This document shows positions 43,899-53,035 of a DNA stretch of 64,000 nucleotides, one piece after another. Both the position numbers and the translations under genes were made by a program. A model generated the notes under the pieces. The model saw only the letters and a program-made list of their open reading frames with translations, ran no database searches and was not told the DNA's origin. Positions within the stretch are counted from its first letter, which is position 1. Every line of letters starts with the position of its first letter. Source of the DNA: Actinophytocola sp963729115 (lineage in GTDB: Bacteria > Actinomycetota > Actinomycetes > Mycobacteriales > Pseudonocardiaceae); NCBI GenBank assembly GCA_963729115.1, contig CAVSMR010000027.1:496001-560000 (forward strand). The letters are read 5' to 3'.

Positions 43899-44867
43899 GT
43901 GAACAGACGAGCATCGACGTTGATGACCGCGATCGTGAGCGCGGTCGTCGCAACCGCGGCCACGGTGGTCGCCCTCGGTGTACCGGCGGCGGCGAACGAC
44001 GGCGGTGGGACCGGCGCCCGGGAGCTCGGCAACCCGGACTACGGGGTGTGCCGCGGCCCGCGGCCGCAGTGCTACCACGACTGGGGCAACTTCGACCTGT
44101 CCCAGGGCGTCCGGGTGCTGGTCTACTCGCGAACCGCGGGCCCGCGGCACGCCAACCTCGGGCCGGCCCTGGCGCCCGGCCTGAACCCACCGCTCACCGC
44201 CGCCAACGTCGCGCAGAACGCGATCGTGCGGCTGGGCCAGCAGCACGGGTTCACCACCGACTGGACCGAGGACGTGGCCCAGCTGTCCAGTCCGTCGCGG
44301 CTGTTCGGCTACCACGTGGTGATCTTCCTGAGCACGACCCGCGACACCCTGGACGACGCGGCACAGACCTCGCTGCGCCAGTACATCCGTGGCGGCGGCG
44401 GGTTCGTCGGCCTCCACAACGCGTTCGGCACCGAGTACAACTGGCAGTGGTACGAGGGCCTGCTGGGCAACGCCAACTACTACGACCACGGCCCGTACCA
44501 GCCGGGCACGGTGCGGACCGTCGACCGCAGGGATGTGTCCACCAAGGACCTGCCGGGCCGGTGGGCGTTCGCCGACGAGTGGTACAACCTGGTGCCTTCG
44601 CCCACCGATGTCCGTGTCCTGGCCGAGGTCGACGAGACGTCGCTGGCCCGTGGCGTGCGCGGCTCGATGGGGCATCCCGGACACGGCGAGCACCACCCCG
44701 TCGCGTGGTGCCAGTACTACGACGGAGGCCGGTCGTGGGTCACGACGCTCGGCCACGACGCGGCCGCCTTCGCCGACCCGCCCACCGCGGACGGTGCGGC
44801 GTCCTTCCAGAAGCTGATCGTCGGCGGCATCCTGTCCGCGGCCGGCGCGCAGCCGTTCTGCCGGTAG
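43899..44867 (+). CDS. Secreted ThuA-like domain protein
   Basis: About 322 residues. A signal peptide (STLMTAIVSAVVATAATVV, ending AAA) precedes a ThuA domain: VLVYSRTAGPRHANL, VVIFLSTTRDTLD, GGGGFVGLHNAFGTEYNW and WCQYYDGGRSWVTTLGHD are the landmarks of the class I glutamine amidotransferase-like fold. ThuA proteins are linked to sugar oxidation and often fused to or beside PQQ or glucose/sorbosone dehydrogenases. GTG at 43899 with GAAAGG upstream is preferred over ATG 43872. It is divergent from the PQQ dehydrogenase. Confidence 0.85.
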   Translation: MNRRASTLMTAIVSAVVATAATVVALGVPAAANDGGGTGARELGNPDYGVCRGPRPQCYHDWGNFDLSQGVRVLVYSRTAGPRHANLGPALAPGLNPPLTAANVAQNAIVRLGQQHGFTTDWTEDVAQLSSPSRLFGYHVVIFLSTTRDTLDDAAQTSLRQYIRGGGGFVGLHNAFGTEYNWQWYEGLLGNANYYDHGPYQPGTVRTVDRRDVSTKDLPGRWAFADEWYNLVPSPTDVRVLAEVDETSLARGVRGSMGHPGHGEHHPVAWCQYYDGGRSWVTTLGHDAAAFADPPTADGAASFQKLIVGGILSAAGAQPFCR

Positions 44868-44878
44868 CCGGCCTGGCG

Positions 44879-44912
44879 CCGTGGCGGTGGACGCATCCGT
44901 TCACCGCCACGG
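44879..44912. terminator. Bidirectional hairpin terminator
   Basis: CCGTGGCGGTG (44879-44889) and CACCGCCACGG (44902-44912) form a perfect 11-base stem with a 12-base loop between the convergent ThuA and LivF-type genes, 11 and 8 bases from their stops. Confidence 0.8.
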
Positions 44913-44920
44913 TTTGGGCG

Positions 44921-45682
44921 TCACAGGCCGAGGTAGATCTGCCGCACCCGAGGGTCGCGGCTGAGTTCCGCGGAGGTTCCGGTCATGGCGACCTCCCCGT
45001 TCTCCATCACCAGGCAGGTCTTCGTCGCCTCGAACGTGAGCTTCGCGTTCTGCTCGACGAGCAGCAGGGCGTGGCCCGCGGCGCTGAGCCGCTGCAGCAC
45101 GGCGAGGATGTCCTCGATGAGCTTGGGGGACAGGCCCATCGAGGGCTCGTCGAGCAGGATGAGCCGAGGCTTCGACATCAGCGCGCGGCCGACGGCCAGC
45201 ATCTGCTGCTGGCCACCGGACAGCGCCCCGGCGAGGCGGTGCCGCATCTCGCCGAGCATCGGGAACAACTCGAACACCTCGTGCAGCGTCCGCAGGGTCT
45301 CGCCCTTCCACGCGCGGAGGTACGCGCCGAGCAAGAGGTTCTTCTCCACGGACAGCCCGGGGAAGACGTGCCTACCCTCCGGCACGTAGCCGATCCCGCA
45401 GCGAACGACGTTGCGTGCCTTGACCTTGGTGAGGTCGTGCGCACCGAACCGGATGGCATCCGCCGATCGCGGTACGAGGCCCATCAACGCCTTGAGCGTG
45501 GACGTCTTGCCGGCCCCGTTGGCGCCGATGATGCCGACGCACTGTCCGGCGCCGACGGTGAAGCTGACGGAGTTGACCGCCCGCACCCCGCCGTAGTGCA
45601 CGGACAGGCCCGACACGACGAGCTCCTGCGGGGCCCCGCCCGGCTCGACCGCCTCGGCGACCGGGGTGGTGTCGCTGGTCAT
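44921..45682 (-). CDS. livF: Branched-chain-type ABC transporter ATP-binding protein (LivF)
   Basis: A 253-residue ATPase. Walker A GANGAGKTSTLKAL, signature LSGGQQQMLAVGRALM, Walker B LILLDEPSMGLSP and a His switch are all present; LVEQNAKLTFEATKTCLV is typical of LivF. Its start overlaps the LivM-LivG stop by four bases. It ends a six-gene leftward operon that starts with the aldehyde dehydrogenase. Confidence 0.93.
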   Translation of the reverse strand: MTSDTTPVAEAVEPGGAPQELVVSGLSVHYGGVRAVNSVSFTVGAGQCVGIIGANGAGKTSTLKALMGLVPRSADAIRFGAHDLTKVKARNVVRCGIGYVPEGRHVFPGLSVEKNLLLGAYLRAWKGETLRTLHEVFELFPMLGEMRHRLAGALSGGQQQMLAVGRALMSKPRLILLDEPSMGLSPKLIEDILAVLQRLSAAGHALLLVEQNAKLTFEATKTCLVMENGEVAMTGTSAELSRDPRVRQIYLGL

Positions 45683-47484
45683 CGTGCCACCTCCGACTCC
45701 ACCTCGGCCGCGATCTCCGCGGTGTTCATCGAGTCGCCGAGGTAGGCCTCGATGACCTCAGGGCGCACCGCCACCTCCGCCGGCGTGCCGTCGGCGATGA
45801 CGCTGCCGCTGGCCAGCACGGTCACCCGGTCGCACAGGGACATCACGAGCCCCATGTTGTGCTCGATCAGCACGACCGTCACCCCACTGTCGCGAATGGA
45901 CCGGACGATCTCGCTGAGCTGGCCGACCTCCTGACCGTTGAGCCCGGCGGCGGGCTCGTCGAGGAGCAGCAGCGACGGCCGGGTGGCCATGGCCCGAGCT
46001 ATCTCGAGACGGCGCTGGATGCCGTAGGGCAGCGAGTGTGGCGCGGCGTCGGCGAAGTCGGCGAGGCCGAAGCGTGCCAGCAGCTCGTCCGCGTGCCTGC
46101 GCAGGTCGCGCTCGGTCCGCCAGATGCCGACCGGCCACAGCAGGTACCGCCACACCGACCACATGGACGAGCGGTCGAGCGCGACCAGGACGTTGTCCCG
46201 GACGTCCATCCGGTCGAACAGCCGCAGGTTCTGGAAGGTCCGCGCGAGGCCGAACTGGGAGAGCTGGTGGGAGCGCCGCCCGGTGACGACGCGACCGTTG
46301 ACCGACGCGCTGCCCTCGGACACCGGGTAGATCCCGCTGACGATGTTGAACAGCGTCGTCTTGCCCGATCCGTTCGGCCCGACGACGCCACGGATCTCGC
46401 CGGGCTCGACGGACATGGACACCTCCGAGAGGGCCCGCAGCCCGCGGAAGTGCTTGCTGATTCCGGAGATCTCCAGGCTCGCGCCGGTGCTCTCGCCGGC
46501 GACGGGCGAGCCCGGCTGGAAGGGACGCAGCGTGGCGCGCTCGCCCGCCGCCCGCCGGCGGCGCACCAGCTGGCGAAGCCGGGACGGGATGCCGGCGAGA
46601 CCGGTCGGGGCGAACACGACCATCAGCACGACCACCGCGCCGAAGCCGAGCTGTGCGTAGACCGAGAAGTCGACCAGGGCCTCGCGCAACAGCGACAACA
46701 CGATGGCGCCGACCACGCAACCGAGGATGCTCTGCCGGCCACCGATGATGACCATCGCCAGCAGCAGGAACATGTTGGCGATGCTGAACGTCTCCGGTGC
46801 CACATAGCGGATGAGCCCGGCGTAGAGCACGCCCGCGACGCCGCCGTAGAGGCTCGAGAGCACGAACGCGGTCATCCGCAAGATCGGTACCGGAGCGCCG
46901 ATCGCGCCGGCGGCCAGCGAGTCGTCCCGCATGGCCCGCATCCGCCGGCCCAGGCCGGTGTTCGCGAGGAACCCGGCGAAGGCCAGTCCCAGCGCGAAGA
47001 CGATCAGTTCGAAGTAGTAGTACAGGTACTCGTTGGACGCGTCGATGCCGAACAGCGGCGGCGCCGGGATGGCGGAGATGCCGTCGGCGCCGCCGGAGAT
47101 CGTGCTGTTGGTGACCCAGTTCGTGAACGCGAGCGCCAGCCCCAGCGTCACGATGCCGAGGTAGTGGGACTGCATGCGCAGCGCCGGGATGCCGACGAAC
47201 AGGCCGACCAGCGCGGCGGCGACCATCGCGAGCGCCGCCGACGTCCAGAACCCGAAGCCCGCCTTCGTGGTGAGGATCGCGACGGCGTACGAGCTGACGC
47301 CGAAGAAGGCGACCTGGGCGAGGTTGATCTGGCCGCCGATGCCCATCGCGAGCCCGAGGCCCACGGCCAGCAGGGCGAACACGAGGGCGATGTCCAGGAC
47401 GTGGATGCCGTAGAGGTCGAGCTGGTAGGGCAGGAACCAGGCCGCCACGCCGACGACCGCGAAGCCCGCGATACGCAGTCTCAT
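45679..47484 (-). CDS. Fused LivM permease-LivG ATPase of a branched-chain-type ABC importer
   Basis: A 601-residue fusion. Residues 1-320 are the LivM permease with about nine membrane segments (FALLAVGLGLAMGIGGQINL, GLGRRMRAMRDDSLAAGAIG). Residues about 345-601 are the LivG ATPase: Walker A GPNGSGKTTLFNIVSG, LARTFQNLRLF, signature region LPYGIQRRLEIARAMA, Walker B LLLLDEPAAGLN. Permease-ATPase fusions of this type occur in actinomycetes. Four-base overlaps with both neighbours indicate coupled translation. Confidence 0.93.
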   Translation of the reverse strand: MRLRIAGFAVVGVAAWFLPYQLDLYGIHVLDIALVFALLAVGLGLAMGIGGQINLAQVAFFGVSSYAVAILTTKAGFGFWTSAALAMVAAALVGLFVGIPALRMQSHYLGIVTLGLALAFTNWVTNSTISGGADGISAIPAPPLFGIDASNEYLYYYFELIVFALGLAFAGFLANTGLGRRMRAMRDDSLAAGAIGAPVPILRMTAFVLSSLYGGVAGVLYAGLIRYVAPETFSIANMFLLLAMVIIGGRQSILGCVVGAIVLSLLREALVDFSVYAQLGFGAVVVLMVVFAPTGLAGIPSRLRQLVRRRRAAGERATLRPFQPGSPVAGESTGASLEISGISKHFRGLRALSEVSMSVEPGEIRGVVGPNGSGKTTLFNIVSGIYPVSEGSASVNGRVVTGRRSHQLSQFGLARTFQNLRLFDRMDVRDNVLVALDRSSMWSVWRYLLWPVGIWRTERDLRRHADELLARFGLADFADAAPHSLPYGIQRRLEIARAMATRPSLLLLDEPAAGLNGQEVGQLSEIVRSIRDSGVTVVLIEHNMGLVMSLCDRVTVLASGSVIADGTPAEVAVRPEVIEAYLGDSMNTAEIAAEVESEVAR

Positions 47485-48350
47485 GCCCGGTTCACCGTCC
47501 GCTCGCCGAACAGCCCGGTGGGTTTGACCATGATGATGACCGTGAAGACCAGGAACACCACGAGCTCGGAGTACGCCTGGAAGCGTCCTGCGGCGTAGGA
47601 GTCGAGGACGCCGATGGCGAGTCCGCCGACGATCGCGCCCGGGATGTTGCCGAAGCCGCCGAGGATCGCGGCGGCGAACCCCTTGATGCCCAGCGAGCCG
47701 CCGAGGGTCGGGTTGACGTACAGCATCGGCGCGACCAGCGCGCCGGCGAGGGCCGCGAGCCCCGCCCCGATGGCGAACGCGATCGCGTTGCTGCGTCCCA
47801 CGTGGATGCCGACGGCCGTCGCCGCCTCGTGGTCCATGGCGACCGCCTGCATCGCCGCGCCGCGCTTGGTGCGCTGCAGGAACAGGACGAGTGCCGCGGT
47901 GGCGACCGCGGCGATGCCGAGCACGACCAGGCTGTAGGTGCGTACCCGGATCCCGAAGATGTCCAGCGGCGCGGTGTCGACGGGGGAGGGCACGGCGTGG
48001 CCGGTCGCCCCCCAGATGATCGTCGCGAGCGACTCGAGGACGACACCGAAGCCGATCGTGCCGATCAGCATGAGGTCGAAGTCCTTGTTCTCCAAGGGAC
48101 GCAGCACGCGTTCGATCACCAGCCCGATGAGGCCGGTGACCGCCATGGCGACGGGGATCGACACGAAGAACGGCAGGTGCGCGGACATGTAGAAGGTCGA
48201 CGCCGCGTAGGCGCCGATCATGACCACCTGTCCGTGGGCGAAGTTCACCAGTCCCATCGTCCGGTAGACGATCGAGAATCCCATCGCCACCAGGGCGTAG
48301 ACGGCGCCGAACCCGAGCCCGCCGACAAGTGTCTGGAAAAAGGCTTCCAT
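47481..48350 (-). CDS. livH: Branched-chain-type ABC transporter permease (LivH)
   Basis: A 289-residue inner-membrane permease with about eight helices. GGLGFGAVYALVAMGFSIVY and LVNFAHGQVVMIGAY are LivH landmarks. ATG at 48350 follows TAAGGA at good spacing and is preferred over upstream codons. It pairs with the LivM part of the next gene. Confidence 0.93.
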   Translation of the reverse strand: MEAFFQTLVGGLGFGAVYALVAMGFSIVYRTMGLVNFAHGQVVMIGAYAASTFYMSAHLPFFVSIPVAMAVTGLIGLVIERVLRPLENKDFDLMLIGTIGFGVVLESLATIIWGATGHAVPSPVDTAPLDIFGIRVRTYSLVVLGIAAVATAALVLFLQRTKRGAAMQAVAMDHEAATAVGIHVGRSNAIAFAIGAGLAALAGALVAPMLYVNPTLGGSLGIKGFAAAILGGFGNIPGAIVGGLAIGVLDSYAAGRFQAYSELVVFLVFTVIIMVKPTGLFGERTVNRA

Positions 48351-48404
48351 GGTCGTCCTTACCTGGCCGGGGACGGGCACGCGGCATGCCCGTCCCCGGG
48401 CGGG

Positions 48405-49562
48405 TCAGCTGGCGGACTCGGCGACGAGCTTGCCCGACTTGATGATGCCGATCGACGTCTCGTGGATGCCGACGCCGGTCTCGTCGTACTCGAAGTCGCC
48501 GAGCAGGCCCGGGTACTTCGTGGCGCGCATCGCGTCGGCCAGCTTCTCGCCAGTGGCGCCGCCGCTGTCCTTCAGCGCGGTGAACACGATGTTGGCCCCG
48601 TCGTAGGCCTTCGCGCCGTGCAGTTCGGCCTCCTCCTGGTAGGCGTCCTGGTAGGCCTTGGCGAAGGTGCGGGAGGCGTCACTGGTGTCGTTGCTGAGGT
48701 ACGGCGAGCTCACGACCGTGCCCTCCGCGATGGTGGCGCCCGCGGTCGACAGGTAGACCGGCGTGCCCATCGGCGCGGCGCCGGCGATGGTCGCCGTGAT
48801 GCCCAGCTCGCGTGCCTGCTTGACGATCAGGCCCGCCTCGACCTCCTCGGTGCCGACGAACAACACGTCCGGAGCCTTCTGCCGGATGGAGGTCAACGCC
48901 GCGCTGAAGTCCTTCTGGTCGGTGGTGACGACCTGGTCGTCCACCGGCTTGACACCCCGGTCCGCCAGCGCCTTGGTGAAGGCCTCGCGCTCGCCCTTGC
49001 CGAAGGAGCCGTTGTTGCTGATCAGGGCGACCTTCTTCTTGCCCTGGTCGTCGACGAGATACTTGGCGAGCGTCTCGTCGTAGGTCGTGCTGGTCGGGCC
49101 GTTGTAGAACGCGAACGGGCTCTTGGCCGCCGCGATGGCCGGCGACTGGCCCGAGGTGATGTTGGGGATCTTGGACTGCTGCAGGATCGGGATCATGGCG
49201 ACGGTGACCGCGCTCTCCGCGGTGCCGATCATCGCGACGTAGCCCTCGCTGGCGATCTTGCGCGCGAGGTTCGTGCCGACCGTCGGATCACCGGTGTCGT
49301 CGAAGAGCTTGAGCTCGATCTTCCGCCCGTTGATCCCGCCCTTGTCGTTCCACTCGTCCGCCGCCAGCTTCGCGCCCTTCCACTCCCACTGGCCCAGCGA
49401 GCTCAGCTGGCCGCTCTGCGCGTTGACGACGGCGATCTTGATGGGGCCGTCCGAGCCGCCGTCCGACGGGGACGTGCTGCCGGGGGCACTGCATGCGGTA
49501 CCCGTCGCGACGGCCAGGACCGCCGCGGATGCGAGAACTCGCGCAATTCGTGATCTGGCCAT
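48405..49562 (-). CDS. Branched-chain-type ABC substrate-binding lipoprotein
   Basis: A 385-residue type I periplasmic-binding protein. The lipobox ends at Cys24 (ATGTAC). VNAQSGQLSSLGQWEWKGAK and FDDTGDPTVGTNLARKIAS are Liv-family landmarks. Family members bind amino acids, aromatic acids or other carboxylates; with dehydratase and quinate genes nearby, a cyclic or aromatic acid ligand is plausible. It lies 34 bases after the ThDP enzyme in the same operon. Confidence 0.92.
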   Translation of the reverse strand: MARSRIARVLASAAVLAVATGTACSAPGSTSPSDGGSDGPIKIAVVNAQSGQLSSLGQWEWKGAKLAADEWNDKGGINGRKIELKLFDDTGDPTVGTNLARKIASEGYVAMIGTAESAVTVAMIPILQQSKIPNITSGQSPAIAAAKSPFAFYNGPTSTTYDETLAKYLVDDQGKKKVALISNNGSFGKGEREAFTKALADRGVKPVDDQVVTTDQKDFSAALTSIRQKAPDVLFVGTEEVEAGLIVKQARELGITATIAGAAPMGTPVYLSTAGATIAEGTVVSSPYLSNDTSDASRTFAKAYQDAYQEEAELHGAKAYDGANIVFTALKDSGGATGEKLADAMRATKYPGLLGDFEYDETGVGIHETSIGIIKSGKLVAESAS

Positions 49563-49596
49563 GAAATGTCACCTCATTGTGGGGAATTCTCGGGGA

Positions 49597-51345
49597 CTAG
49601 TCGAACGCACCGCGGTAGATGTCCTTGATGTTCCAATGTCCTGGGGTGGGCACGGGTTCGTTCACCATGGGGACGTCCAGCACCGCGGGCCGGCGCCGCT
49701 GGATCGCGTCCCGGAGCGCGGCGGCGAGGTCCGCCGGCTTCTCGACGAGATAGCCGTCCGCACCGCACGCCCGGCCGTATGCGGCGAAGTCGGGCGAGTA
49801 CGGGTTGCCGTCGACGTCGCGGAACTCGCAGCCGAAGCTGGCACCGAAGCTGGCCGCCTGAAGGTCCGCGATCGTGCCGTGGGCCCGGTTGTTCATCACC
49901 AGGAAGATCACGGGCAGGCCCTGCTCGACCGCCATCGGCACCGCCGGCAGCTGGGCGCTCATCCCGCCGTCGCCGACGAGCGCGACGACCACCCGGTTCG
50001 GCTCGGCGATCTGCACGCCCACGGCGGCCGCCGGTCCGAAGCCCATTGTGGACAGCCCGCCCGGCGTGATGAACCGTCCATCCGGCGGCAGCTCGTAGCA
50101 CTGCGCGACACCGTTCTTGTTCCATCCCACGTCGGTGACGAGCACGGCGTCGGCCGGCAGCTCGTCGCGCAGGTCCGCGAGGATCCGTTCGGGGCGCAGG
50201 GGGAAGTCGTCGCTGCGGCCGCGTGCCCTGCTCGCCGAGAACAGCTGTTCGCGTTCGCCTCGTATCGTGTCGCGTAGCGCCGGCCGCGCGCCGCCCTCGG
50301 GGCTCACCGCGACCGCGGCCGCCGCGATGGCCTCGACCGCGAGCCCGACGTCGGCCACCGCGCCGATCTCGACGGGGTAGTTCCGGCCGATCTCGGCGGG
50401 GTCGATGTCGATCTGGATCAACCGCCCTGGGGGGAACCGCCAGGTGTAGTCGGAGTTCCAGGAGCTCGCGTCGGTCTCGGCGAACCGGGTCGCGAGCGCC
50501 AGCACGACATCGGCGTCCTTTGTGTACTTGTTGGTGAGGTCCAGGCCCCAGAAGCCGGTCATGCCCATGACCAGCGGGTGCCGGTCGTCGACGGTGCCCT
50601 TGGCCATGAGCGAGTGCGCGATGGGGATGTCGAGGTGCTCGGCGAGCTGGAGCAGCGACCGGCGCCCGGCGTCGTCGCGCAGCCCGCCGCCGACGTAGAT
50701 CAGCGGTCGTTCCGCGCCGGCGAGCAGCTCGGCGATCCGGCGGGCGTCCACCTCGGGCAGCGCGGGCGCCGGCCGGTGCGCGACGAGCGGGTACGCGGTC
50801 GCGGGCTCGGCCGGGACCTGGCGGGAGAACAGGTCCATCGGGATGTTGAGCAGGACCGTGCCCGGGCGGCCGGAGGTGGCGGTCCAGAACGCGCGCTCGG
50901 CGAACCGGGGGAGGTCCTCGACCCGGTGCGCGTGCCAGGCACGCTTCACGAACGGCGCGTAGATGGCGGTCTGGCTGGCGTCCGTGTGCAGGTTGACCTC
51001 TTGGTGCGGGTGCCTGCCGTAGTAGTAGGACGGGATGTCGCCGGCGATGGTGACGAGCGGGACGGAGTCGAGCGCCGCGGTGGCGACGCCGGTCACCGCG
51101 TTCATCATCCCCGGCCCCACATGGACCAGCAGCACGCCCGGCTTTCCCGTCATCCGGGCGTATCCGTCGGCCGCGTGGGCGGCGGTCTGCTCGTGCCGGG
51201 AGATCACGAAGCGGATCTTGCTGCGGCCCAGCGCGTCCAGGAACGCGATGTTCGTGTGTCCACACAGGCCGAAGACGTACTCGACACCGTAGGACTCGAG
51301 CTGGGCGACCAGCGCCTCCGCGGCCGTGATGGTCCGCGCGCTCAC
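49597..51345 (-). CDS. Thiamine diphosphate-dependent enzyme (acetolactate synthase-like)
   Basis: A 582-residue three-domain ThDP enzyme. Glu52 in SRHEQTAAHAADGYAR activates the cofactor; VGDGGMSAQLPAVPMAVEQG minus its tail and MNN form the GDG-NN cofactor motif; the central domain has IDIDPAEIGRNYPVEIGAV. Likely decarboxylase, carboligase or lyase; benzoylformate decarboxylase, oxalyl-CoA decarboxylase and sulfoacetaldehyde acetyltransferase relatives share the fold. GTG at 51345 overlaps the aldehyde dehydrogenase stop. Paired with that dehydrogenase, a 2-keto acid to aldehyde to acid sequence is plausible. Confidence 0.87.
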   Translation of the reverse strand: MSARTITAAEALVAQLESYGVEYVFGLCGHTNIAFLDALGRSKIRFVISRHEQTAAHAADGYARMTGKPGVLLVHVGPGMMNAVTGVATAALDSVPLVTIAGDIPSYYYGRHPHQEVNLHTDASQTAIYAPFVKRAWHAHRVEDLPRFAERAFWTATSGRPGTVLLNIPMDLFSRQVPAEPATAYPLVAHRPAPALPEVDARRIAELLAGAERPLIYVGGGLRDDAGRRSLLQLAEHLDIPIAHSLMAKGTVDDRHPLVMGMTGFWGLDLTNKYTKDADVVLALATRFAETDASSWNSDYTWRFPPGRLIQIDIDPAEIGRNYPVEIGAVADVGLAVEAIAAAAVAVSPEGGARPALRDTIRGEREQLFSASRARGRSDDFPLRPERILADLRDELPADAVLVTDVGWNKNGVAQCYELPPDGRFITPGGLSTMGFGPAAAVGVQIAEPNRVVVALVGDGGMSAQLPAVPMAVEQGLPVIFLVMNNRAHGTIADLQAASFGASFGCEFRDVDGNPYSPDFAAYGRACGADGYLVEKPADLAAALRDAIQRRRPAVLDVPMVNEPVPTPGHWNIKDIYRGAFD

Positions 51346-52823
51346 GCCTGGCCCCAGATCGACATGCCGCGCAGGATGAGCGTCTTGACCACGGTGTAGT
51401 CGTCGATCATCTGTTTGGGTGCCTCCCGTCCGAAGCCCGAGTCCTTGACGCCGCCGAACGGGACGTGGTCCAGCCGGAAGTTGGACGACCCGTTGACGAC
51501 GAGCCCACCGACCTGCAGCTCGCGCCAGGCGTGGACGATCGTGTTGATGTCGTTGGTGAACAGGCCGGCCTGCAGCCCGAACCTGCTGCCGTTGCAGGTG
51601 TCGATGGCCTCGCCGACGTCGTCGAAGGGCAGCACGGCGACGAGCGCGCCGAAGACCTCCTCGGTCACCAGGGTGGCGTCGGCGGGCGGGTTCGCGACGA
51701 CGGTCGGGTGCAGCGTCGCGCCGTCGCGGCTGCCGCCGGCCAGCAGGCGGGCGCCCTGTGCGGTGGCCTGGCCGACCCACTTCTCCACGCGAGCGGCCGC
51801 GTCCTCGTCGACCATCGACCCGACGTCGGTCGCGGGGTCGAGCGGGTCGCCGACCGTGAGCGCGGCGACCTCGGCGCAGAACGCCTCGAGGAACTCCTCG
51901 TACCGCCCGCGCTGCACGTAGACCCGCTGCACGGAGATGCAGCTCTGCCCGGAGTTGCTGTAACCCGTCCGCGCGCAGGTGCGTGCGGCGTGCGCGAGGT
52001 CGGCGTCCGCGCAGACGATCGTGGCCGCGTTGCCGCCAAGCTCGAGGACGAGCCGTTTGGCGCCGGCTGCGCGGGCGACCGCGGCGCCGGCCTCCGGGCT
52101 GCCGGTGAAGCTGATGACGCTCACCTCCGGGGCGGCGCACAGCGCCGCGCCGACGTCACCGCCGCCGTGCAGCAGCTGCACCGCCGTCGCCGGCATGCCC
52201 GCCTCGAGGACCAGTGCCACCATCGCCGCGCTGGTCCCGGGCGCCTGCGGCGGTGCCTTCACCAGAGTCGTGTTCCCGGCGGCGAAGGAGGCGCCGAGCT
52301 TGTGCGCCAGCAGGTTCGCGGGAGCGTTGAACGGGGTGATCGCGAGCGCGACCCCGGCCGGCGCGCGGTAGGTCAGCGCGGTGTTGCCGACTCCGCGCGC
52401 CCAGCCGGCGACCGGCACGTTCTCGCCACCGATCTGGCGCGCCTCGGCCGCGCAGACCGCGAACGTGTCCGCCACGCGGTCCATCTCGCCCAGCCCGTCC
52501 TTCACCGGCTTGCCGAGCTCGCGGGCGATGAGCCGGGCGAAGTCGGCCCGGAACTCGGTGGCCAGTACCGAGGCGCGGTCGAGGATCACGGCACGGGTGG
52601 CCGGCGCGAGCGCGGCGACCGCACGGGCTCCGGTGCGGGCGAACTCCCTTGCCGTCTCGACCTGTTCCGTGGAGGCCGCGTACGAGTGCGTGACGACCTC
52701 GCGCAGGTACGGGCCGATCCGCCTGGCGGGCGTCCCGTCCGCGATCCACCGCCCGGCGACGTACGCCGCGGCCTCGGTGGGGGAGTCGGGTCTGGCTGGG
52801 TTGAGCACGTCGTGCAGCACCAC
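51342..52823 (-). CDS. Aldehyde dehydrogenase family protein
   Basis: A 493-residue NAD(P)-dependent aldehyde dehydrogenase. Cys295 in SGQSCISVQR is the nucleophile and LELGGNAATI holds the general-base Glu. ITPFNAPANLLAHKLG and VKAPPQAPGTS form the nucleotide site. The pattern is close to phosphonoacetaldehyde or lactaldehyde dehydrogenases. GTG at 52823 follows GAGGAG. It opens the leftward operon and is divergent from IclR. Confidence 0.9.
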   Translation of the reverse strand: MVLHDVLNPARPDSPTEAAAYVAGRWIADGTPARRIGPYLREVVTHSYAASTEQVETAREFARTGARAVAALAPATRAVILDRASVLATEFRADFARLIARELGKPVKDGLGEMDRVADTFAVCAAEARQIGGENVPVAGWARGVGNTALTYRAPAGVALAITPFNAPANLLAHKLGASFAAGNTTLVKAPPQAPGTSAAMVALVLEAGMPATAVQLLHGGGDVGAALCAAPEVSVISFTGSPEAGAAVARAAGAKRLVLELGGNAATIVCADADLAHAARTCARTGYSNSGQSCISVQRVYVQRGRYEEFLEAFCAEVAALTVGDPLDPATDVGSMVDEDAAARVEKWVGQATAQGARLLAGGSRDGATLHPTVVANPPADATLVTEEVFGALVAVLPFDDVGEAIDTCNGSRFGLQAGLFTNDINTIVHAWRELQVGGLVVNGSSNFRLDHVPFGGVKDSGFGREAPKQMIDDYTVVKTLILRGMSIWGQA

Positions 52824-52908
52824 AGTTCTCCTCGTGAACCATCAAGTGGCACATCTGGACCGCTGTACGGACTGCGTGTAACGTACGGCTCGCCACATTC
52901 GCTGGCAA

Positions 52909-52925
52909 GTCTTCGAGCCGAAGAC
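52909..52925. promoter_or_regulatory. Perfect palindrome between the divergent catabolic operons
   Basis: GTCTTCG and CGAAGAC form 7-base perfect arms around AGC, in the 212-base gap between the aldehyde dehydrogenase and IclR starts. It is the best candidate operator for the IclR protein encoded next to it, controlling both directions. Confidence 0.5.
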
Positions 52926-53035
52926 GTTATGGCGGGGGCGGCCCGAAACGATGGTGCCGCCCGGCGCGGAAACTGGACGGAGCGAAGGCGAAACGGTGAG
53001 GATGGTGGATCGTGGTGGCAGGAGGGGACGGTGCA

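Noticed and set aside
45679..48387. Reading LivH, LivM and LivG as a single 902-residue protein
   Set aside because: The upstream part of that frame is out of frame with LivH; the true LivM start is ATG 47484, and LivH is a separate gene.
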